Part shown: positions 55,933-64,000 of the stretch, piece after piece | How the letters are laid out: each line of letters opens with the position of its first letter | Numbering within the stretch: position 1 is the stretch's first letter | Assembly (NCBI GenBank): GCA_030248135.1 | Contig: JASANC010002121.1 | Span: 124,001 to 188,000, forward strand | Length of the DNA stretch: 64,000 nucleotides | Direction: 5' to 3' | Source of the DNA: Theristus sp. LFF4_11 | Taxonomy: Eukaryota > Nematoda > Chromadorea > Monhysterida > Xyalidae | Position numbers and translations under genes: made by a program | The notes under the pieces: generated by a model | Databases searched by the model: none | The model's input: only the letters and a program-made list of their open reading frames with translations | Told to the model about the DNA's origin: nothing

Positions 55933-57311
55933 TTTGGATTGATGAAATACGGATCACACATGCACGTTAAGATATTCGATAAAATTAACGCAATTGCAGC
56001 TTTCATAAATCTAAACATAAATTCTTTCATTCAATCAAACAGCATAAAGACACTATTTTTAAAAGCACAATTATGTTTCTTTTAACCTGAAACACTGCAC
56101 TAATACTACATTTTTGGTGGTATAAAGTGGAGAAAACGCAGAGCTACAAGCACCATTTGGTGATCGTAAGCACAGAAGACAGCGGTCAATTCCACCTGTG
56201 CACACTGTGTCATTTACGAAATGAAAAGAATGATTTGAGAAAATTCTAACGTGCTGACTTATTCACAAAGCAAATTTTTTCATCTGTTGCAGACAGGCCA
56301 GGCGGTTGCGGCGGCACTATATGGAACATTTTGTTTGCTTCGTGAAAGCACTAGCCAGAAAAAAAGTGACGTTCTGTGTGCTTTTAGTTCGCTTCTGTTG
56401 TCGTCTGCACAGCCGTCTCTGCCGGGCACACAGACGCGCGTTGTAAAGTGAAACCACATCTGCTTTACATCCTGCCATCGTTTTTGCAGCTTTCCAACAT
56501 ACATGTAGGTACTGTGTGAATGAGGCACACACACCGATTTACTGATACATGAACCGACCAACGGTGCATATGGCTTTTGAGCGTTACTTGTGTTGTGAAT
56601 ACACGAACAACAGGGACAATTCAGTGACACACCACATTTAATCACCGCATCTTTTCTGATTCATCTAAGACTGAAAAGCACTTCGGCGAGACATTCATTT
56701 TTGTTGTTGTTTCAGCATTTAACAATTTTAGAATACTGTGATACATAGTTATTTAGAAAGTTTTCAATAATCAGTTATTCAGAACTGACACAACGAACAG
56801 ATTTTATGTGGAGAGGCAATTCTTGCCTTCACATTTTACGACTGCCAAAAAGGTAATTTATGTTTGGTTTATGCCATTGTTCGTGCGACTTCAACAGTTC
56901 GTTGAAAAAGTCATTTTAAAAATACAGAAAACAACACCTCCACAACCAAACCGCGTCAACCAGCAGCCGTGGGTAATTTCCGTTTGGTTTTTATTTTGTA
57001 ACTGGTAGTCAACACTTGTACACCCAAAATCGGCAGAAGCGTTATCTCTCCAAAACTGACACGTGAAATACTACCTTTTACCCAGCCGAAATCCTTATGC
57101 ACAAACTGGACGATGGTGAACCGAAGTTAATGCCATTTCTGTCAAAATCAGCTTCAATGCTGAAAGCGACTCGCCTACCCCTCATTTTTGTGTCATTACC
57201 AGATGGGCATCAAAAACTCATAACATTCAATTAAATTGAAACTTTTATCGTTGAATTTATTAAGTTCATTAAGCACGCTCAGAAGTGTAAAATTACCATC
57301 GTTCCGTAATA
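55933..57311. other. Divergent spacer
   Basis: Between the minus-strand CaaX gene and the plus-strand peptide gene, so both promoters should be here. Short frames only; no repeat or RNA gene recognised. Confidence 0.45.
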
Positions 57312-57704
57312 ATGATCTGTAATTCATTTGTCGGCATCCTACTCACGGTGTGTTCGGCACTGGCGTTCGAAACGTTGAACAACGAGCGATTAGCTCTAAT
57401 TAATCAGTATTTAGACAACCAGCAGTCAGTGTTGGATTTGCGAAGAAGTCAGTTTCACTGTTGCGATTGCGTTTCTAGGCGAAAGTTTTTGGGTCAATTT
57501 TTTTCGCTTGGTTGTTAACCGTCAAAAGCCAAACAAATTATAATTTAACTATCTGCTTTATGTAACTTTTTAGAAGCAAGCAGCACAACGCACACACGGG
57601 CAAGCCGTGAAGCCGAGGGCGACCATATCGTATTTGGAGGCTTATCCGACATGATTGCTTATTTACGTCACGTCGGATCACAAAGGAATAAAATCATATT
57701 CTGA
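57312..57704 (+). CDS. Small secreted protein, possible peptide precursor
   Basis: Two exons, 57312-57447 and 57574-57704, encode 88 residues. Residues 1-18 (MICNSFVGILLTVCSALA) are a clear signal peptide. The exon junction creates LRRK, a dibasic site, followed by a Ser/Thr-rich spacer and then SREAEGDHIVFGGLSDMI and a short amphipathic stretch to the C-terminus KIIF. After signal removal the protein has no cysteines, so it is more like a neuropeptide or peptide hormone precursor than a disulfide-rich effector. Cleavage at LRRK and at SR before EAEGD would release a C-terminal peptide of about 30 residues. No C-terminal amidation signal is seen. I do not recognise the peptide family. Confidence 0.6.
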
Positions 57705-58457
57705 ACGGTTTCATCATTTGAACAATGATTTACTTTAGCAGTTGGTTTTGAACGGTATTTCATTAAAACATGATCTCCATATATGAACATATATGTTGAT
57801 AAATACCGTTACCAATACATTGCATGCCAAGCGCATGCGCCCACTTTGTCTCCTGGTCCATACCATGGGATGGAAGTTGCAGCGTGCAACGTCTGTGACA
57901 AAGGTCGTGGTATGTTCCCGTTGAGTGATCACATCAAATCCACGAAAAGCTCGAATAACTTCATGCAACAACATTTTTTCTCTGCAAGTTGTAACTATGA
58001 CGATGTTAATGTGATCACCGTCGTTCACACAACTACACTGTACAATACCAATCTGTGACATACATATATCCATTTGTGAGTTGCCTGGTTACCAAAATTA
58101 AATTTTCGATGCTATGTGGGGTGTGCATCACAGCAAGCCAAGCTCACACTTGTCGTAAACAACCATTCAGCTCTGTTGACATACACTCATAAAAAATTGA
58201 AACGAATGTGTATTACATATATTATACTGTTTCAAGAGTTCAACGAAACATTCAAATCTGACGAGAAATTTGTTCCAAAACTCACATAATGTGAAAAACG
58301 TGTTAGTGAATAACCAATAAATAAATGTACGCCCTCACTCAACACAGTAATTTTTCTTGTGGTTTGTCATCCAAAAATTGAAAAGGTTATCGTGGTTTAT
58401 CGAGCGAACACTGTCGATGGCGAACTCCTGTTAACACATGACAAAGTTCAATCCATT
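57705..58457. other. Spacer
   Basis: AT-rich; convergent 3' flanks of the peptide gene and of the minus-strand TAYCCP gene. No other feature seen. Confidence 0.5.
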
Positions 58458-58746
58458 TCAAACCGTAACTACAACTGCTAGTGGTTCGATGTTTGAGTCG
58501 CGGCGAACGAACGGCTCGGTGGCAACACGCGGTTCATTTGAAAGCCGATACATGCAACGACGACGATCGATACATTTTAGCTCTAATGGGCAGCAGTACG
58601 CAGTGACGGTCAATAACAGAAGAATCACAAAATATGCAACCATGTATTGCCAGTTGATCACGTTCCACACGGTCACCAACGTCACGTGCCGCGTTTGATA
58701 GGCGCCGGACGACGATTCGGAGTCCAAAGAAATAATGCCCGTTGAG
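58458..58746 (-). CDS. Small single-pass membrane protein, TAYCCP family member 3 (5' end uncertain)
   Basis: A minus-strand frame ending at 58458 that encodes WNVINWQYMVAYFVILLLL then TVTAYCCPLELKCIDRR and an Arg-rich tail ending VVVTV. The membrane segment and CCP boundary align directly with members 1 and 2. There is no ATG in the frame before the membrane segment; a splice acceptor at 58747-58749 (TGTTGCAG) suggests the start is in an upstream exon not found here. The extracellular part visible is Ser-rich and acidic (SLDSESSSG). It is on the opposite strand and 10 kb from the other two, so the family has spread beyond simple tandem copying. Confidence 0.6.
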
Positions 58747-59142
58747 CTGCAACATCAGATACCGAGCCTCAAACCTACACACGTGAGCAAGTGAAAATTG
58801 TACAAATGTACGCATAGCCGAAAAAAACTTACTTCTAAACAAACTTACTCCAACTGCTGGTCTGGGATGTTCATGTCAATTAGTTGCACACAACTTGACC
58901 GTTTTCTCAAGATGCTGCTTGAACTTCTCAGCATTCTTGTTTTGAAAGTGTGAAACTTATGTAAGTCTGCGAGATTAGATGTCTGTTCGTCTTCGGCTTG
59001 TCTCATTCAGGAAGTTTTCAATCGTTTTGTCGGTTTTCCTGTATTTGCTGGCTTGACACTGCTATTGTAGAGGCATGTTTTGTAAAGTAATGGTGAAAGA
59101 TGCATAACACCATGGCAAATCGACAGTAAAACTGGACAGAGT
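58747..59142. other. Spacer between two minus-strand membrane protein genes
   Basis: May contain the first exon of TAYCCP member 3; a frame at 58780-58842 with an ATG (MRTFVQFSLAHV) is a candidate but would need an intron of only about 35 bases. Confidence 0.3.
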
Positions 59143-59499
59143 TCAGTAATTGTAGTACTGCTCCGTGGACGTTGGTGGCGGCGGAGGCTGCCTGCGGAAG
59201 CTCATTGCCAGTGCTGAAGACTGCTTTCTAATGACGGTCACTGCGCGTTCAGCGGATTTTGGAGCGAAACAACAAATTGCGCCAATAAACACGGTGAAAA
59301 TAAACAGTGTCACGAGGACAACGAATAAATTTGGATACTCATTGATGAACCAGACAATGGCGAAGTGCCACTCTGCTGCCGGTGTGCTGCTCGTTGTTGT
59401 TGTGGGGAAAGCTGTTGTGGTGTCGTCATTGATCGATGCAAGCATTGGCAATGCTTCAACTTCGTTGGACTCCATTCTACATGACCATGTATGGAACAC
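59143..59499 (-). CDS. Small single-pass membrane protein, distant TAYCCP-like
   Basis: An ATG at 59475 (or 59499) opens a frame of 110-118 residues. A Thr/Ser-rich extracellular part (DDTTTAFPTTTTSSTP) is likely O-glycosylated. A membrane segment (LFVVLVTLFIFTVFIGAICC) is followed by CCFAP, basic residues and a proline run, ending EQYYNY with possible phosphotyrosines. It has the same plan as the TAYCCP proteins: acidic or Ser/Thr outside, one membrane helix, two cysteines at the inner border, then Pro and basic residues. The sequence identity is too low to be sure of common origin. Confidence 0.6.
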   Translation of the reverse strand: MFHTWSCRMESNEVEALPMLASINDDTTTAFPTTTTSSTPAAEWHFAIVWFINEYPNLFVVLVTLFIFTVFIGAICCFAPKSAERAVTVIRKQSSALAMSFRRQPPPPPTSTEQYYNY

Positions 59500-59930
59500 C
59501 TTGCAGCTTGGATCTTCCTTTTGAACCGTTTATGTTACCAAAAATCAAGAGGAGAATAACACCGGAAATTAAACAACATTGTCAACGTTGGGACACATAT
59601 AGTGAGCGTGACTGAAAAGTCTTAGATGGCATACAAGCAACGGTCACGTGCGGTTGAGAAGCTTGTTTTGCCACGAATGTGTAAGTACAATACTGGTAAA
59701 GCTCCAAGTCAATATGAGAAACATGAAGTTGCAGTTGTGGCAAAGCAACATTAGCATTCATCTGAATGAATGATGTAACATTGCACGTGCATCTCAATGC
59801 CACATACGGCATTTCAACAGTCAATGCAAAGAGTCTGCACGTTTGCCCGACGGCTGCCAACATCTCGATACGTGCATGCAAAACAAGACGAGAATAACAA
59901 CTGACACAAGTGATGAGCGCACGTATTCCC
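59500..59930. other. Spacer
   Basis: No recognised gene. A minus-strand frame at 59582-59932 has no similarity that I can see. Confidence 0.4.
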
Positions 59931-60605
59931 ATAAAGATACTCCCGGGATTTTCAACTCGATTTTTTCAAGACACGAGAGCCAGTGATATGGGCTTTTTTG
60001 GGCTTGCCGCAAAAGAACGGCGCTCTTGACTTTTATCGTTGCTTGAATGGTACTGTATCAACAAAAACACCGTGCGCCCACGGTCAAGTGCAAGACGAAA
60101 ACGAGCGTGCGATGAGAATTGTGTGCAGCGCAAGAGCTGCTATTTTCGTTTGTATAGCGGACTGCTATCAAAACGATAATCTGTTCCGTAGTCTGCGACC
60201 AAGATTCCCGTTGCGTGTAGACATAATTGAACACATTTGTCCTTTTCAATTATTGAATATTACCATCGCATTGACAAAAAATCCCTCCCATTTGGTGTAG
60301 AGGAAAATGCGTGGCGACAAAAAGCATGAAAATATGTTGAGAGAACTGCTCTGTTCTTCTTTCAATTTGATACTCACTTCTTTTGGTTGCCGCTGAAAAA
60401 AGAACAAAACATGGTGTCAACCACGATTTCGAAACAACTATAAACATTAGCTATATTTTGCCCGAAAGGTATTTTACTTCGTAAGTTGAAGAATAATAAA
60501 TTTTTTATGAAAGTATTTGTTGACCTTTGACAAAATTTGAAGTCTTTCCGGCTTCGGTTCTTCCACATGAAATAATAATAATTTCATCGTAACAAAAATT
60601 GAATT
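59930..60605 (-). pseudogene. Possible diverged myosin-type motor fragment
   Basis: Minus-strand exon-like segments in order: 60525-60605 with IIIISCGRTEAGKTSNFVK, a Walker A loop in the setting of the myosin motif ISGESGAGKTE; 60264-60392 (phase-compatible); about 60075-60185 with YTNENSSSC, resembling switch I NDNSSRFGK; and about 59930-60012 with LSCLEKIELKIP, recalling YLLEKSRV. Order and spacing follow the myosin head. Identity is low, key residues are altered and no full domain can be joined, so this may be a decaying gene or coincidence. Confidence 0.28.
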
Positions 60606-61712
60606 CTGTGCTTGCTAGCTACGCACTTGCTGCAGTAGCCCTCATTTAAATTTTGACATTCACACTAACTCATGTAGTAAGTATACAGTATGTTGTCCCC
60701 CACGCAATTGTTATTTCGAGTTTGTATTCAAAACAGTTACCGCTACTTTGTTTGAAAACATTGCTGCACCGACACACGTGTGCTAACAAGACGATTAATC
60801 TAATTATTGGTTAAAATGATCTGAAAACTGAAAGAAGTGATGCGTGAATCATAACAGCACCTTGCATGCATTGTAGCAGAGCAAGAACTTTCAGGAAACA
60901 ACATGAAGTTATAATACTTTCTTTTGGTTCTGAGACTCGATGCGCACAAGGAAAGGTAAACAATTTCATGCGTGACGCGGGAATTCAAAATTGTTGAAGT
61001 GACCCGAGTCCCCGAGATATGGCTAAATCGTTTGAATCATCTTGAATTGATACCGCGTGCTTGAAACTAGTTTCTATTCAACGTCCTAAAACGCACTGAG
61101 TCGCAGAACCAAAATAAAAGATAATACTACGCCACGCCAACATTAATGCAGACGCAGCTATCAAACATACATTTACACGTACGTATCAAGCTTTGCTGAT
61201 TAACAATTTTTTTTAACTTACCACTGTCTTGTCGACATCGGCAGCAAATCGCATTGCAGGTTTGTGCGAACTCTAGCAGGGTTATCAAAGATGTGTAAGT
61301 TCACATGCGACTACACTAAATAAGCTGCAATTGCCACGGAATCACGTGTATGACAACCTTTTGTTTTAACAAATTAACCTATTAGATTGTTTGCGTGCCT
61401 GTAGCTGTGTCTGTACGTGTGTATCATATGTGCACTCCGGATTATGACTGTTAATTCAAAATAATTTTCATGTTTACTGAATCAGAGCTACTGCCCAAGA
61501 AAACTATCAGAAAAACATTACTCAATCAATGTATCTGGAAAAATTTTTTTGCCGCTTTCTACCCACAAAATTTCTCAGTAATCTGTCAAAAGTATAACTA
61601 AAAATTGTAAATTTTAATCATTTTTACGCAAAATTTTTTGAATTTTTGATGTATTCGGCAATCTTTAACTATTAAAGTTTTTACGCAACTGTACATAAAA
61701 ATACTTTAAATA
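60606..61712. other. Non-genic stretch
   Basis: AT-rich DNA with short frames only. No repeat or RNA gene recognised before the transposon at 61713. Confidence 0.45.
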
Positions 61713-62645
61713 CAGAGTGCTTCAAAAGCAGTGAGTAGGTGTTTGACGCGTTATTTCTCGAGTTGTGTTGAACCATATTCAAAAAAATTTTAGACTGCTG
61801 TTTGAGAAGACTTAACTTAGATTTGTGAAAAATTTCAGAGAAATTCATTTACCTGCACACGAATGATAGAGCAAACACAAAGACATTGATTTCAACTCGT
61901 ATGGGGATTCTTGCTTGGTACCGGCGCGAAACATTAGCTTGTATCCAGCTGAATCGTTGCATGCATCAATACGAAATGTTTTTTAATCCAATTTGTTTGC
62001 TTTGTTTTTCATATTTACCGGCTTTTGGAACGTGCTAGACCTCAGTGGTTGGACGAAACATTTCGTGGGCAATGGATTGGCCGCAGAGGTCCAATGGAGT
62101 GGCCGCGTTCTCCAGATTTGAGTCACTGCATTTTTTCGTCTGGGGTTGAGTCAAGAAGCAAGTGTACTCGAGAAAACCGGCGACCATCGCTCAGCTAAGG
62201 CAATTCATTTCCGAGGCCTTCGCATCGATGCCAGCGTTCTTGCGCGAGGGGCGGTTTTGGCCGTGACGGATAGATGCAAGCGATGCATTGAGGCTCATGG
62301 TGGACACTTTGAGAAATTTGATTGAGTTGACTGTTGTCGTTGTTGTTGTTGATGTTTGCTGTTATCGCTACACCATTTTGAAGTGTTCTTTTGAATGTTT
62401 GCATTGAGTGTTGTCCTTTGTCTCCGGTAATATCGTGTGATCTGGTATTTTTTTGGTCCATTTTAGAAATTTCTTGTGTTTTACTCGGTTATTCGTGTGC
62501 CGGTGAATGAATTAGTCTGAATTTTACACAAATCTAAGTTAAGTCTTTTTAAACAACTGTCTAAAATTTCGCTAAAAATGGTTAATATCCTACAACAACT
62601 CGAGCAATATCGCGTCAAGCACCTACCCACTTCTGAAACATCCTG
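61713..62645 (+). mobile_element. Defective Tc1/mariner-like transposon
   Basis: Inverted ends: CAGAGTGCTTCAAAAGCAGT at the left and, in reverse, CAGGATGTTTCAGAAGTGGG at the right, with similarity running about 130 bases (including AAGACTTAACTTAGATTTGTG and its complement). TA precedes the left end; the right flank CA looks decayed. The body includes WIGRRGPMEWPRSPDLSHC at about 62077-62133, the C-terminal catalytic part of a DDE transposase of this class, then frame breaks. It complements the N-terminal remnant in the element at 11301-12380, though the ends differ. Confidence 0.85.
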
Positions 62646-63756
62646 CACTCTTAACAGACTTATTTTAGCTGATTTCTTTATAACAAATACTATCGATAAA
62701 TAATGATTAATGTGAGTGATGTTTGCAGGCGTGAAAGGAAACTAGTTTCAATTTTATGTGGGAATTCAAAGTCGCCTAAGTGACTCGGCCCTATTAAGGT
62801 GACTCGGATCACTTTGCCAATTTTGAATTCCCGCGTCATGCCTGAAACTGTTTACCTACAATGTACAGTATATATGCGCGCATTGAGTCTCGGCACCAAA
62901 GTAAAAGATCATACTAGGTGCACTATGCCTTGCACTATTCGCGCTTTTGCGCCAGCATGCAAAAAGCTGAGTATTTCTGTATCAAAAACTTGTGCATTTC
63001 TGATATTTAATCAATATCTCACAATTTAAACTTAGAAAGTCAACCAAAAAAACGGCGCTGAAAATTTTCCTACTAGAAAAAGAACACAATTTTGTAAAAA
63101 AAAACATAAACTTTGTTGGGCATGAAGTCCATCGTCCCAAGTCAGTGCCAGTTTAAAAAATGAGCAGTACAGAACAATACTATTCATATGGCGACACTAC
63201 GCGTGGTGGATACTTTTTATTCGCACACGCTTCATTGGGAGCATCCGTTGGGAGCTTTTTCACATTTTGACCGGAGAAGTTCCGCAGTTGCGATTTTCTT
63301 GTTAGAACGCACTTCAAACGGTTGAGTTACAGTTAGGGAATACCTTTTTTATATCGAGCCCCGTAGCTCTCACGACAAACTGATACTACTTTCATTTTAT
63401 TTCCTGTTTTTTATGCTCTTTAACTGCACTTTTCTCGCCACCATTTGAGAATTTGTTTATGTTAACATTTTCGTCTTGTGTTCGTTGGAACGCAAACCGG
63501 AACTAATGAAAAACCGCTGCTTGGCAGTGCTGTTATAATGTTGGTACCAGATCAGAAAGCTTAAAACGGATTTTTGTCTTGACTCACTTCCTACAATATT
63601 GTCATATAGTCAATACGTTGATACACAGTTCTGTACTCTGTATGACAAAACTTTTAGGTGCATGTACAGGGGTGTCTTAGAAAAAACTACAATGGGCAAA
63701 AAGTTAAAATGCGCGGGTGAACAAAACGGAAGCTACTTTTTTCACAACTCCTTTAC
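62646..63756. other. Non-genic stretch
   Basis: A plus-strand frame at 62799-63029 has no recognised similarity. The region 60955-61000 and 62810-62845 share an inverted block (GTGACGCGGGAATTCAAAATTG facing CAATTTTGAATTCCCGCGTCA), flanking the transposon at a distance. Nothing else seen. Confidence 0.4.
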
Positions 63757-63933
63757 CTGTTTGGAACAACTCTAGACCCTTTCGACACGTCCTAGAACAC
63801 TTAAAATCCAAGTGACAACAATCAACAGTCACCTTCTGCACATCTTTTTCCGAACAAAAGACGTCTGGTTCAACTTTAGGACAAGAAACAAGCACAATGT
63901 TTTCCGATTTTTCCCCTCGAATCAAAAATGTTG
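63757..63933 (-). CDS. Possible Cys-rich exon
   Basis: A minus-strand frame between an acceptor (GTGCGCAG, 63934) and a good donor (ACAG|GTAAAG, 63757) encodes about 58 residues with six cysteines: SCPKVEPDVFC, then VDCCHLDFKCSRTC. The spacing is reminiscent of a WAP-type core with two cysteines missing, but the match is weak. No other exon of the gene lies in the window on this side. Confidence 0.3.
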
Positions 63934-64000
63934 CTGCGCACCAAATTTGAGTTTTCAAAATGAAATTAACTCACAATCGAGGACAAACATTTTAATCCGT

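Noticed and set aside
59983..60300. Plus-strand frame of 105 codons with several cysteines
   Set aside because: Cys spacing does not match chitin-binding or other known secreted domains, and the opposite strand carries a better candidate.

Overview
This 64 kb window is animal nuclear DNA from an intron-rich ecdysozoan, most likely a nematode. The reasons are an astacin protease with two C-terminal ShK (SXC) domains, GT-AG spliced genes with many introns of 40-100 bases, several neuronal calcium sensor paralogues, and a Cav2 (UNC-2 type) calcium channel. There are no bacterial-style operons. AT-rich intergenic DNA is full of small DNA transposons. The species cannot be fixed from sequence alone. 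All gene models were built by eye, by joining reading frames across splice sites and checking codon phase.

Layout. 1-3.7 kb: non-genic, with a foldback minisatellite. 3.7-25.8 kb (+): one 43-exon Cav2 alpha-1 gene of about 2044 codons, phase-consistent throughout, with an alternative 3' end and transposon-filled introns. 26.5-27.9 kb (-): 3' part of a prolyl 4-hydroxylase alpha-type gene. 28-33.5 kb: no clear gene; a Helitron-ended palindrome, a second foldback and a hAT-like element with 8-bp target duplication. 33.6-45.5 kb (+): three neuronal calcium sensor genes, with a very divergent G-protein alpha gene between the first and second and a 2 kb Helitron between the second and third. 46.6-48.4 kb (+): two small single-pass membrane proteins sharing a TAYCCP motif. 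49.5-51.7 kb (+): astacin-ShK protease. 52.1-55.9 kb (-): 9-exon gene of unknown function with a PAM2-like motif and a C-terminal CaaX box. 57.3 kb (+): small secreted peptide precursor. 58.5 and 59.1 kb (-): a third TAYCCP protein and a more distant look-alike. 59.9-60.6 kb (-): possible remnant of a myosin-type motor. 61.7-62.6 kb: Tc1/mariner-like element. 63.8 kb (-): possible Cys-rich exon.

How the genes may work together (inference): Cav2, three EF-hand sensors and a G alpha are all parts known to act in presynaptic calcium signalling. The sensors look like tandem duplicates because they share the intron between EF3 and EF4. The G alpha lacks both catalytic residues for GTP hydrolysis (switch I Arg and switch II Gln), so it may act as a GTP-locked or non-cycling protein. 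The TAYCCP proteins are an unrecognised local family and are the best candidate here for something undescribed.
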